DNA from: Faecalibacterium sp. I3-3-33
Lineage (GTDB): Bacteria; Bacillota; Clostridia; Oscillospirales; Ruminococcaceae
Assembly (NCBI RefSeq): GCF_023347295.1
Contig: NZ_CP094469.1
Span: forward strand, 2,418,001 to 2,482,000
Length of the DNA: 64,000 nt
Reading direction: 5' to 3'
Shown here: positions 24,488-32,729 of the stretch, piece by piece
Numbering within the stretch: position 1 is the stretch's first letter
How the letters are laid out: every line of letters begins with the position of its first letter
Program-made: the position numbers and the translations under genes
The notes under the pieces: generated by a model
Told to the model about the DNA's origin: nothing
What the model saw: only the letters and a program-made list of their open reading frames with translations
Databases searched by the model: none

Positions 24488-25734
24488 TCAGATTTCCGAG
24501 TGCCCCTCCTGTGTGCGGAGTTGTGCCGCTGGTTTGTTTTGTGCCTGTTCTGCCTGCAAACGGCTCAGCAGTTGCAGAACGGAATCCCGCGCTTTCTCCC
24601 TGACCTGCTCCTTGCCTTTCTGCCGGATTTCCGGTCTCAGGAGTTTTTCCTGCAAGCGAATAGCATTGGTCTGCATGGTCTTGAGGAACTTGTCCAGCAC
24701 GCCATCCAAACGGTGGGCGGCATATTCCCTCGTGGCTTTGGGAGCCTTGCATTCTGGGGATAGCACCCACTTCTTCGTGTCCTCGATCATCCGCATATCT
24801 TCCTTCCGGGTCTCGGTGCGCACTACGTCCGTCACGACCTCCACCGCCTTGTCGTAGGCCGCAGCCGAAACTTCATCGATCAGCGCTTCCATGTCGTTGA
24901 CCTTGAGGGTCAATTCGTCCAGCTTGTTCTGCTGGGCGGTAAGCTGCTCCTTCTGCTTGGCAAGGATAAAGTCCTGCTTTTCCAGATATTTGCGGTTGCC
25001 GTACTCCGCTTCTTCCTCCAAATCTAACCCATGACGTTTTGCAATCTCAAACAGCATTTTTCGACAGGCGGCATCGAAGGTGATTTTGCGGTTGTTGCGG
25101 CGGCTGAGGGGCTTGTCCGGGTCGGGCAAGTCGAAGCCCATCGCTTCCAGTGCCTTTTCCTGCTGGGGTGCGACCTCTCCGTACTTGTTCTCACAGTCGA
25201 ACACATGACGCTCATGGATGTGGGGAGTGCTTTCATCCAGATGCAACGCCCAGTCCAGCACATGAACATGGTCGCCAAACTTGGACTTGAACTCGTCAAT
25301 GAACTCGGTGACGATGTTCAGCAAGTCCTCTGCGGAAGCGTGTTCATCCAGCGTTCCCAGCTGATAGATGGTTTCTTCCGGGCAGGTCTTGCGGCTGACA
25401 GCAGGTCGGGAATGCTGCGGTTTCGTTCGGCGTGCCGGATCTTTGCGTTACGCTCGTTCTGGTTTTCGATGAAGGCCGTGTAGTGGGTCTCGTAGAATTG
25501 CCGTTCCACATCTGAGAAGGTCGCTGCCAGATCGTCCGGGTCTTGCGGATCGAGAGCCGAACGGAAACCGTGGAAGCAATCCCAGTAGATGTTGCCCTTG
25601 GCTCGTTCCGGGTCGATGTGCTCACTGTTGGCAAGGTTGAAACTGCGGTCATTGTGTTTTGGGTTATAGGTGCCGTGGGTTCCGGCTCGTCCGTTGTGTC
25701 GCGTTAATTTCAGATAGACATCCCTCCGTTTCAA
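24488..25734 (-). pseudogene. Frameshifted MobV relaxase of element 2
   Basis: Two overlapping frames together cover the whole relaxase seen in element 1. The N-terminal part (25318-25734, from TTG) is intact to DLLS and then runs out of frame. The C-terminal part (24488-25324) carries HLDESTPHIHERHVFD and the coiled coil. Comparison with element 1 (GCTGGACAACAGG versus GCTGACAGCAGG at about 25394-25405) shows a one-base loss. Unless the frame is recovered, element 2 cannot encode its own full relaxase; element 1's enzyme might act on it in trans. Confidence 0.8.
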
Positions 25735-25741
25735 CAGCTTG

Positions 25742-25840
25742 GCGTGGAAAAACGCAGCAGCGGAGCTGCTGGATCTGCCGCCGTTTTGCGCCAGATAATA
25801 CCCAGTAGGATATGACGCACAGCATCATATCACTGGGGCA
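25742..25840. other. Candidate origin of transfer, element 2
   Basis: Near-identical to 8735-8830, with the same inverted repeat CCCAGT (25801-25806) against ACTGGG (25832-25837). Preserved although the adjacent relaxase gene is broken. Confidence 0.5.
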
Positions 25841-25905
25841 AAGGACTGCGTCCTCTGCACTCCTGCACCGGGCAAGCTGTCCCGTATGGACAGCTCGTCC
25901 GGTTT

Positions 25906-26090
25906 TCAGAGGGTCATTTTGCCCCTCTGATTTTGCCTGTTACCAAAATGGTAACAGGCAGATAAACGGTCTGATAACGGCCATCTCACCCTGATTCCCA
26001 TTTTGGGGATTTGGGTGGATGCTGGCAAGTGCCGCTTTCCGGCACTTAACGCTATGGGGTTGGTTGGTGGTCGTTTTGACCACCAACCAA
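25906..26090. repeat. Intercistronic hairpin array of element 2
   Basis: Five hairpins between relaxase and primase genes: 25906-25930 (TCAGAGGGtCA, loop TTT), 25934-25960 (TGCCTGTTACCA, loop AAA, perfect), 25989-26015 (loop TTT), 26027-26047 and 26060-26090 (TTGGTTGGTGGTC, perfect 13 bp). The first and third are positional homologs of 9011-9035 and 9256-9283. The first carries a compensated T-A to A-T change. Confidence 0.75.
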
Positions 26091-26121
26091 AGCCCCTTAT
26101 ATGGCGCGTTTTCGGTCAATC

Positions 26122-26175
26122 GCTGCGTACGTGCGTACAGAGAAAAAGCATCTGCCGCGTACGCACGTACGCAGC
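26122..26175. repeat. Perfect 17-bp inverted repeat beside the primase gene
   Basis: GCTGCGTACGTGCGTAC (26122-26138) pairs exactly with 26159-26175 over a 20-base loop, and ATATGG...CCATAT outside extends it. The arms contain repeated GCGTACG/GTGCGTAC units. It lies 28 bp past the primase/helicase stop; a replication origin or initiator-binding site is plausible. Confidence 0.6.
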
Positions 26176-26203
26176 AAAACGCCCATATTCTCCTTTATGG
26201 GGG

Positions 26204-27529
26204 TCACGTCCGCCAGCCATTGGGGGTGAGGTCGGGCTGCACAAGGGCTTCGATGCCCACAAAGCCTCGGACTCTCCGCCCGGACGAATTGACGATGTTG
26301 TTGGTGGATTCCAGATTATACCTGCGCTGGTTGGCGATCAGCGCATCGCTGAACCCTCTGGCCTTGATCGCATTCAGGCTGTTCTCCTCACACCACATCT
26401 TGTAAACCTCATACAGCTCTTTCGAACTGGTGCAGGCATCCGCCTTCAGGCGGATGTAGCCCTCGGATTCGAGGAAATCGAACACATTGTTGTTATCCCG
26501 CTTCACCAGTTCCCGGTTGCGCTTGGCACGGTCGCTCTCGGTGAACTGAAAGCCGTTCTTCACCAGCCGCTGCAAGCCCTCAAATGCCCATAGCAGGATA
26601 CCCTCGACCTCTGCAGCCATCTTCTCGGCAATGTCCGGGTCGTCCGCACGAGACAGAGGTTTCTCTCTGGTGGTCAGGATAAGCTGTCGGCGGTAGAAAC
26701 CGTCCGAGCGGTCATACAATGCCTGCAGATCACCGTTGCTGAACGCCAGCAGGCGGGCATACATCCAGCCCTGATAGCTCTGCTTGCCTTTGCGCTCCAA
26801 GTCCATCTGTCCCTGTGCGGTCACGATGGACTTGACGTAGTTGGTCTGACGCAGGGCTTCCATCCGCATATCGTCGTCCACGCAGAGCAGGGTGTGCTCC
26901 AGATCGGCACGGGCAAAGCGGTTCTCCGAGATCTTACCGATGCTGCCATCCTTCATATTGCAGCCGAACAGCCGGGACAGCACCACGCCGATCTGCGACT
27001 TGCCCTCGCCACCGTTGCCCTTGATGACCATCATGCGCTGCCCCTTGTTGCTGGGGATCAGGCAATAGCCGATGAACTCCTGCACCATGGGAATGTCCTC
27101 CGGGTAGAGCAGGTCGGACAGGAACAGCAGCCAGTGGATGGGCTGGGCAGCTTTCGGGTCATATTTGACCGGGAGCCGGTTGCGGACGATCTCCGGCTTG
27201 CCTTCCTGAAAGGTGCCGTCCAGATACAGGGTGCCGTTTGCCAGCGCAATGCGGTCGGTGATGGGCGGGAAGTCCTCCACCTGTGCCGCCAGCTTCAGTA
27301 CGTCCACGACATTGCTGACCCGTTTGGCGATATTTGCGCCGATATGGTCTCGCAGCATATCGAAAATTTCACAGCGCAGGTTCATGGTGTCTGTGACCCT
27401 GCCGTCCGGGGTGAAAAATGTGCCATTCACATAGAGGAGCTGGTGGGTGCTGAGAAAATCGTCACAAAACAGGGATTCGTTGAAGAAGCCTTTCTTGATC
27501 CATGCAGGGGTAAAATTACTCATAGGCAT
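26204..27529 (-). CDS. P4-type primase/SF3 helicase (replication protein) of element 2
   Basis: A 441-aa protein with the D5/P4-type C-terminal helicase: Walker A GNGGEGKSQIGVVLSRLFG near residue 170, Walker B LLCVDDDM near 215 and motif C LLAFSNGDLQALYDRSDGFYRRQ near 265, followed by a winged-helix-like region. No primase domain is visible, so it probably loads or unwinds at the element's origin. Homologous over the full length to 54688-56004. AAAGG lies just upstream of the first ATG (MPMSN); the ATG six bases in is an alternative start. Confidence 0.85.
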   Translation of the reverse strand: MPMSNFTPAWIKKGFFNESLFCDDFLSTHQLLYVNGTFFTPDGRVTDTMNLRCEIFDMLRDHIGANIAKRVSNVVDVLKLAAQVEDFPPITDRIALANGTLYLDGTFQEGKPEIVRNRLPVKYDPKAAQPIHWLLFLSDLLYPEDIPMVQEFIGYCLIPSNKGQRMMVIKGNGGEGKSQIGVVLSRLFGCNMKDGSIGKISENRFARADLEHTLLCVDDDMRMEALRQTNYVKSIVTAQGQMDLERKGKQSYQGWMYARLLAFSNGDLQALYDRSDGFYRRQLILTTREKPLSRADDPDIAEKMAAEVEGILLWAFEGLQRLVKNGFQFTESDRAKRNRELVKRDNNNVFDFLESEGYIRLKADACTSSKELYEVYKMWCEENSLNAIKARGFSDALIANQRRYNLESTNNIVNSSGRRVRGFVGIEALVQPDLTPNGWRT

Positions 27530-27552
27530 TCCATCCTTTCATTGGCGTTACG

Positions 27553-27589
27553 GAAAAACGATGTGCTCATTTTGAGTACATCGTTTTTC
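27553..27589. repeat. CA-TTT-TG hairpin upstream of the primase gene
   Basis: The arm GAAAAACGATGTgCTCA pairs with 27573-27589 with one G-T and loop TTT. GTTACGG precedes it (27548). It has the same design as the array hairpins and lies 24 bases before the primase start. Confidence 0.7.
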
Positions 27590-27624
27590 TCCGCAACTGG
27601 GAAATCAACGTCCTGCCGTTCTCC

Positions 27625-27703
27625 CCGCATGGATTTCCTGCCCCCTTCCGGCGGCGTTTTCCGGCTCTCCCATTTTGGGGTCATGGCCGGGTATCCCATG
27701 CAG
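27625..27703 (-). ncRNA. Candidate structured leader RNA of element 2
   Basis: Homolog of 10210-10287. Outer stem 27625-27632/27696-27703; on the minus strand the inner stem CCGGC...GCCGG encloses CCCCA-AAA-TGGG in place of the GCAA loop. The stretch 27530-28039 otherwise holds a hairpin GGCTGAA/TTCAGCC (27819-27842) and the core promoter. Confidence 0.5.
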
Positions 27704-27894
27704 ACGGTCATGCGGTTTTCAAGGTGCAACAAGCAAAACGGCAACAAAAAAGCCGTCACAAAACAGACCAGCCCTGCCTTCGCTTTTTCTGGAAGGTCAT
27801 GCTAGTCGGTTATGTAACGGCTGAAAGCCAAAATGTTCAGCCCCGCAGGGTCTGAACGAATATGTAAAAATATGTTATATTCAATTGTTGGGAT

Positions 27895-27923
27895 AGATTA
27901 CCACAAAAATCGAGCCGTGTCAA
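27895..27923 (-). promoter_or_regulatory. Core promoter of element 2
   Basis: Minus strand TTGACA (27923-27918), 17-bp spacer, TAATCT (27900-27895), identical to 10490-10518. It drives the leader RNA and core genes. Confidence 0.7.
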
Positions 27924-27994
27924 CAAAAACTTTTGAAAACGCGTTGTTTTCGGCAACTTGCAAGAAAAGACAAGGGAAACTTTGGCAAAAAGAG

Positions 27995-28020
27995 AGAGGG
28001 CTGGACGGTGCCAGCCCTCT
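27995..28020. terminator. Core-cargo junction hairpin of element 2
   Basis: AGAGGGCTGG, a 6-base loop and CCAGCCCTCT pair perfectly, followed by TTGACAAGG as in element 0 (166-199). It lies 20 bases past the cargo stop codon at 28040, so it may also terminate the cargo transcript. Confidence 0.6.
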
Positions 28021-28039
28021 TGACAAGGTTGTATGACAT

Positions 28040-29155
28040 TTATTTCTTTACAACAGACTCAAAAGTTTTCTTTTCAAAAGAAATATCATCGGTCTTCAAG
28101 ATTCGCTGTTTTGACGTATCAATAACAATTGTATTTTCATCAATCTTTGCTTCTTCAAGAATATATGTGTCGCCTCCGTGAAAGAGAATAGCTTCACTTT
28201 TTTCATTTTCGGTGACAATTAAAAAAGTTTGAGAAAGACGAGCATTAAAATAGCCCTCAATAGGCATAGATAACAGTATCATGATAGTTGCCACTAGCAG
28301 ATTAAAGATAAAATCTTTTAACTGTGGTTTGTAAATAAGATAATTTAATTCATACTGTTCACGTTCTAACTTTCGTATTGCCTCTGCACGCTCTGAAAAA
28401 TCTTTCTCTAAATCATCAGCAGGTTGCTTTTTCAGGGTGTCTCGTTGATTTTTAGTGACATGAAAAGACAATAATGAAATGATAATAAGGATGGAAGCAC
28501 TACCAATAAATGTGGTTAATATCGTTGATAAATTAGACGAAAGTGTAGATAACCACATTGCAAGAAAGAGAACAACTTCAGCAACAATGAGATATACAAG
28601 AACACGTTTTTGAAATCCTCGAATGTCACAATGGACAATTTTTTGTAATTGATTAAGTTCCGTGGATTGATTTTCTAAGTGCATTTTATGTGCTTTAATT
28701 ATCAACCATCTCGCATAGTCTGCTTCAGTTGCGCTTTTGTCACTCCAAAATGCCTTTTCTGTTTTTTTCAATTCCTCCAAACCGCGCTTATGTATTTTTA
28801 CCAGATTTTTTATCTCATTTTTTGCATAGTGGTATGATATAGAATCATGATAAATGCGAATAAACACATTTTGAAGAAGTATGCTTATGCTCCAAATTAC
28901 TGCGATCCATATAGCGGAATTGACCACACGATACAGAACATTTTCTTTTTCAAGTCCTGCATACGAACTATCGATTCCCCAATATTTCAGAAAAGTAATA
29001 TTTGCAAGTCTGCCCGCATAACTACTAAGAATAGACATTATGGTAATTGCCGCAGAAACAACTGCAATCGCTACAGATGGATTTTTCTTTAAATAATCCA
29101 GAATTTCTTTCGTAAATCCCAGCTGCTTCTTTTCTTCTGATTTGCTTTCATTCAC
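28040..29155 (-). CDS. Multi-pass membrane protein with coiled-coil segments
   Basis: A 371-aa protein of no family I recognise. Hydrophobic segments lie at about 28-50, 75-95, 180-200, 210-230 and 285-305. Charged helical stretches (about 110-175 and 235-280) look like coiled coils, and a C-terminal soluble domain of about 65 residues follows the last helix. The gene is far AT-richer than the element core, indicating separate acquisition. Only 14 bases separate it from the AAA+ gene upstream, so the two are probably expressed together and may work together. Confidence 0.65.
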   Translation of the reverse strand: MNESKSEEKKQLGFTKEILDYLKKNPSVAIAVVSAAITIMSILSSYAGRLANITFLKYWGIDSSYAGLEKENVLYRVVNSAIWIAVIWSISILLQNVFIRIYHDSISYHYAKNEIKNLVKIHKRGLEELKKTEKAFWSDKSATEADYARWLIIKAHKMHLENQSTELNQLQKIVHCDIRGFQKRVLVYLIVAEVVLFLAMWLSTLSSNLSTILTTFIGSASILIIISLLSFHVTKNQRDTLKKQPADDLEKDFSERAEAIRKLEREQYELNYLIYKPQLKDFIFNLLVATIMILLSMPIEGYFNARLSQTFLIVTENEKSEAILFHGGDTYILEEAKIDENTIVIDTSKQRILKTDDISFEKKTFESVVKK

Positions 29156-29169
29156 ATCTAGTTTCCTCT

Positions 29170-30912
29170 TTATTTAACATCTTCAGCTGTTAATGTTGAA
29201 ACATCCTCATCATTAATATTCAATTCCAGTGCTAGTCTATTCGCCTGATTAACAACGGCCTTTTCAAAGAAGTTGCGAACCTCACGACCATTGGCAAAGG
29301 TTTCATTTCGGTTTGCGTATTCTTTTTCAAAATGCTTCAGTACCAAATCTCGCGCATCCTGCGTGGCGGTAAGCCCACACTTTTTACACATGGAATCAAA
29401 GATTTCCAGAAGTTCCTCTGGCGTATAATCCTCAAAATAAATGTACTTGTTAAATCTCGATTTCAAACCCGGATTAGAGTTCACAAAACGTTCCATCAAA
29501 TCAGGATAGCCTGCAACAATGACTACCAAATCATCTCGGTGGTCTTCCATTGCCTTCAGGATTGTGTCAATTGCTTCTTGACCATAGTCATTAGAATCGT
29601 TTCCTCTAGCCAGTGTATACGCCTCGTCAATGAACAGTACTCCGCCCAGAGCCTGCTGAATAACGCCCTGCGTCTTGATTGCAGTCTGCCCAACATAGCC
29701 ACCAACCAATCCTGAACGGTCGACTTCGATTAACTGACCTTTAGAAAGAATTCCCAGTTCGTGGTAAATTTGTGCCAGCAGTCGGGCAACTGTTGTTTTG
29801 CCTGTGCCGGGATTGCCAGAAAATACAAGATGTCGGGAAACAGGAAGTTCCGGAAGTCCCTTTTCTTTACGAATCTTTTGAAGTTTTAAGAGATTGATAA
29901 TTGAAGATACTTCTTTCTTTACTTCCTGCAACCCTGTAAGATTTTCAAGTTCACTGAGCAAGCTGTCAGTCGAATCGCATTTTTTATCGATGGGCAGCAT
30001 TGTTTGGTCTACATCTTCTGCAACAACGGTATTCTCGTCGGCTTGATCATGTCCAAATAGGGAATCAGTTAAAATCTTAGTAACAACCTCCATATCAAAC
30101 GGTATAGACGGATCCAAAAGATATATGTCGTCATCATCATTGACAATTAGAATTTCCGCTTCTAAATTAGGTATATGTTTCTGGCGCGATTTTTCAGCAT
30201 CCAAACAAATAGCTTTCATAAAGCTAGGAGAATTTATAGGACTAGATTCATAATCAGAATCATAATATAAGATTCCATTCGTAAAGTCATACAGTGTATT
30301 ATAATTTTTTTCAAAGCTTTCTTTTAAGTTCGGATTGCTTCTAATCAACTTTTTCGTCCATTCGGATTCAAGTTTAAAAATATAATTATATTTTTGTTTT
30401 ATATGAGAAAATTCATCAGATTTCAATCCAACAAAATACAATACACAAATATTATGTATTATTTTAGCCGCAAGCTCTAACTCTCCAGTGTAGTAGCTTT
30501 CATCGTAATCTGCGTTTAGAACACCGTCTTCATTTAATAATTCAAAATAATAGGAAATCGCACGATTCCAATCTCCGACAATAACACTGTTCTGTGCCAT
30601 TATTGCCAGATAATCCATATAAAGAATATCATTATTTTTAATGGAAGCCGTAGCTATGTTCATCACTAACAATGCTGCCTGTTTTTTATTGGAAAATATC
30701 TCGTCATCAGAATATTCATCTTCATCCACTATCTCGTTTTTGCCTTCAAAAATATAGTATTGCAAAATCTCTATAATGTCCTCAATATATTGTAAATCTT
30801 CGGAATTATCCTCATAGTTTTGAAGAATGTTTTTATATACAGAAGTGGTAATGCTCCGCTCAAACAAACCTGTTTCCGGAAACAGCGGCTTATAATCGCT
30901 TATATATGGCAT
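29170..30912 (-). CDS. AAA+ ATPase, CbbX/SpoVK-like, with large N-terminal domain
   Basis: A 580-aa protein. The C-terminal half is an AAA+ module of the CbxX/CfqX type: Walker A FSGNPGTGKTTVARLL (about 370), pore-like GYVGQT, Walker B GGVLFIDEAYTL (about 420), sensor and arginine-finger region NPGLKSRFNKYI, then a lid domain. Residues 1-330 form an acidic, helix-rich domain with no motif I know, perhaps TPR-like. Such ATPases remodel protein complexes and are frequent in accessory islands. A defence role is possible but only inferred from position as swap-in cargo. Confidence 0.8.
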   Translation of the reverse strand: MPYISDYKPLFPETGLFERSITTSVYKNILQNYEDNSEDLQYIEDIIEILQYYIFEGKNEIVDEDEYSDDEIFSNKKQAALLVMNIATASIKNNDILYMDYLAIMAQNSVIVGDWNRAISYYFELLNEDGVLNADYDESYYTGELELAAKIIHNICVLYFVGLKSDEFSHIKQKYNYIFKLESEWTKKLIRSNPNLKESFEKNYNTLYDFTNGILYYDSDYESSPINSPSFMKAICLDAEKSRQKHIPNLEAEILIVNDDDDIYLLDPSIPFDMEVVTKILTDSLFGHDQADENTVVAEDVDQTMLPIDKKCDSTDSLLSELENLTGLQEVKKEVSSIINLLKLQKIRKEKGLPELPVSRHLVFSGNPGTGKTTVARLLAQIYHELGILSKGQLIEVDRSGLVGGYVGQTAIKTQGVIQQALGGVLFIDEAYTLARGNDSNDYGQEAIDTILKAMEDHRDDLVVIVAGYPDLMERFVNSNPGLKSRFNKYIYFEDYTPEELLEIFDSMCKKCGLTATQDARDLVLKHFEKEYANRNETFANGREVRNFFEKAVVNQANRLALELNINDEDVSTLTAEDVK

Positions 30913-30982
30913 TTAATTTTCTCCTTTTACTGTAAGCATATTAACTGTCATAAGCCGATTTAAAATATTGCAAGATACAAGT

Positions 30983-31029
30983 AAACCCAGCAAACACTTC
31001 ATAGCCACTATAAAGCGTTTGCTGGGTTT
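30983..31029. terminator. Hairpin at the element 2 right end
   Basis: AAACCCAGCAAAC pairs with GTTTGCTGGGTTT (13 bp) over a 21-base loop. It lies between the start of the AAA+ gene and the att arm sites, and may insulate the cargo from lysS transcription. Confidence 0.6.
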
Positions 31030-31045
31030 CATTCTATAGGTTTGG

Positions 31046-31142
31046 CTACTACACCAATCCACCTATTCACTTGTTACACCACACCGCTTTGTAAGGCTCC
31101 TTTTCGGGAAAACGTCCCAAAATTGGTGTAGTTGTGGTGTAG
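31046..31142. repeat. Candidate arm sites, GGTGTAG class (element 2 right end)
   Basis: TACACC at 31050 and 31075, GGTGTAG at 31125 and 31136 (11 bp apart). Almost the same sequence as 3967-4063. With 31143-31204 (nothing further seen) it fills the gap to att copy 3. Confidence 0.65.
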
Positions 31143-31204
31143 TACCGCAGATGTTGCTTGAATATCGTTCTGAAATTCATCGTATCTGCGTTTTAATTTT
31201 GCAT

Positions 31205-31234
31205 TTTACTGCTCAATCGGCTTCATCGTGGGGA
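31205..31234. other. Attachment site in intact lysS (copy 3)
   Basis: The 30-bp core in its original context: the lysS stop codon and last nine or so codons. Integration here restores the lysS end, so the gene remains functional after each insertion. Confidence 0.88.
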
Positions 31235-32717
31235 ACAGCAGCACGTCACGGATAGATGCACTATCAGTAAGCAGCATCACCAGACGGTCCACGCCGAAGC
31301 CCAGACCGCCCGTGGGAGGCAGACCGTACTCCAGTGCGTTGATGTAATCGTAATCCACCTGTGCCTTGCACTCGGGCTCCAGCGCCTTGCGCTCGGCCAC
31401 CTGACGCTCGAAGCGGCCCTTCTGGTCGATGGGATCGTTCAGCTCGCTGAAGGCGTTGCCGTACTCGGTGCAGTCGATAAAATACTCGAAGCGCTCGGTG
31501 AAGGCGGGATCATCCGGCTTACGCTTGGCCAGCGGGCTGATCTCCACAGGATAATCGTAGATGAAGGTGGGCTGGATCAGCTTGTCCTCCACAAAGGCGT
31601 CGAAGAACTCGGCCAGGATGGCACCCTTGGTGGGCACCTCGGGCAGTTCCACGTGGTGCGCCTTGGCGGCAGCGATGGCGTCCGCATCAGTCTGCCAGTC
31701 GTTGAAGTCCACGCCGGAATACTTCTTCACGGCCTCCACCATGGTCAGGCGCTCCCAGTGGCCCATATCGATCTGCTTGCCCTGATACGGAATGACCAAA
31801 CTGCCGCAGATCTTGAGGGCAAGGCGCTTGTACAGCTCCTCCACCAGATCCATCATGCCATGGAAATCGGTAAAGGCCTGATACAGCTCAATGGAGGTAA
31901 ACTCCGGGTTATGCTTGGGGTCCATGCCCTCGTTGCGGAAGATGCGGCCTACCTCGTACACACGATCCATACCGCCCACGATCAGGCGCTTGAGGTACAG
32001 CTCGGTCTCGATGCGCAGCACCATGTCCATGTTCAGGCTGTTGTGGTGGGTGTAGAAGGGACGGGCAGAAGCGCCGATCTCGAACGGGGTCAGGATGGGG
32101 GTGTCAACCTCCAAGAAGCCCTTCTCGTCCAGATAGGCGCGGATTTCCTTCAGGATCTGGCTGCGCTTGATGAAGGTGTCCTTCACCTCCGGGTTTGCGA
32201 TCAGATCCACATAGCGCTGACGGTAACGCATCTCGGTATCGGTCAGGCCGTGGAACTTCTCGGGCAGGGGGCGCAGGCTCTTGGCCAGCAGGGTCAGCTC
32301 GGTGGCGCGCACGCTCAGCTCGCCGGTCTTGGTGCGGAACACCTCGCCCTTCACGCCGATAATGTCGCCCACATCCAGCTTCTTAAAGGCAGCGTAGGCC
32401 TCGTCGCCCAGCTCGTCGCGGCGGACGTAAAGCTGGATATCGCCCTTGTCGTCGCGCAGATGGGCAAAGCTTGCCTTTCCCATGACGCGCTTGGACATCA
32501 TACGGCCTGCCAGTGCCACCAGCTTGCCGCTGTCGGTCTCGTTGGGCAGTTCCTTAAATTCTTCCTTCAGGTCGGCAGAATAAGCGTCCTGCGGGAACTT
32601 GGTCAGGGTAAAGGGGTCGTTGCCGGCGGCCTGCAGGTCGGCCAGCTTCTGGCGGCGCACCTGTACCTGCTCGCTCTCGGACAGACCCGCAGCGGGGTTT
32701 CTCTTTTGCTCTTCCAT
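31206..32717 (-). CDS. lysS: Lysyl-tRNA synthetase, class II
   Basis: A 503-aa enzyme. The N-terminal OB-fold anticodon-binding domain (about 60-160, with GRMMSKRVMGKASFAHLRD) is followed by the class II catalytic core: motif 1 near FLEVDTPIL, motif 2 in YEVGRIFRNEGMDPKHNPEFT and motif 3 in PPTGGLGFGVDRLVMLLT. It charges tRNA-Lys. The extreme 3' end is the attachment core for the tandem elements, whose copies keep the protein end TMKPIEQ unchanged. Twelve bases after greA. Confidence 0.97.
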   Translation of the reverse strand: MEEQKRNPAAGLSESEQVQVRRQKLADLQAAGNDPFTLTKFPQDAYSADLKEEFKELPNETDSGKLVALAGRMMSKRVMGKASFAHLRDDKGDIQLYVRRDELGDEAYAAFKKLDVGDIIGVKGEVFRTKTGELSVRATELTLLAKSLRPLPEKFHGLTDTEMRYRQRYVDLIANPEVKDTFIKRSQILKEIRAYLDEKGFLEVDTPILTPFEIGASARPFYTHHNSLNMDMVLRIETELYLKRLIVGGMDRVYEVGRIFRNEGMDPKHNPEFTSIELYQAFTDFHGMMDLVEELYKRLALKICGSLVIPYQGKQIDMGHWERLTMVEAVKKYSGVDFNDWQTDADAIAAAKAHHVELPEVPTKGAILAEFFDAFVEDKLIQPTFIYDYPVEISPLAKRKPDDPAFTERFEYFIDCTEYGNAFSELNDPIDQKGRFERQVAERKALEPECKAQVDYDYINALEYGLPPTGGLGFGVDRLVMLLTDSASIRDVLLFPTMKPIEQ

Positions 32718-32729
32718 GGTTACTCCTAC

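Larger units (their letters stand above)
22693..31204. mobile_element. Integrative mobilizable element 2 with AAA+/membrane-protein cargo
   Basis: Bounded by lysS 3'-end copies, with GGTGTAG arm-like repeats inside both ends (22841-22869 and 31125-31142). Minus-strand core: integrase, excisionase, frameshifted relaxase, P4-type primase/helicase, leader RNA. Cargo 28040-30912 is strikingly AT-rich. Its core is homologous to element 1 except for the replication gene and the missing zinc-finger gene. Confidence 0.75.

Noticed and set aside
28040..29155. Mechanosensitive channel or known defence effector
   Set aside because: The helix pattern gave no recognisable family motif, so no such function is assigned.
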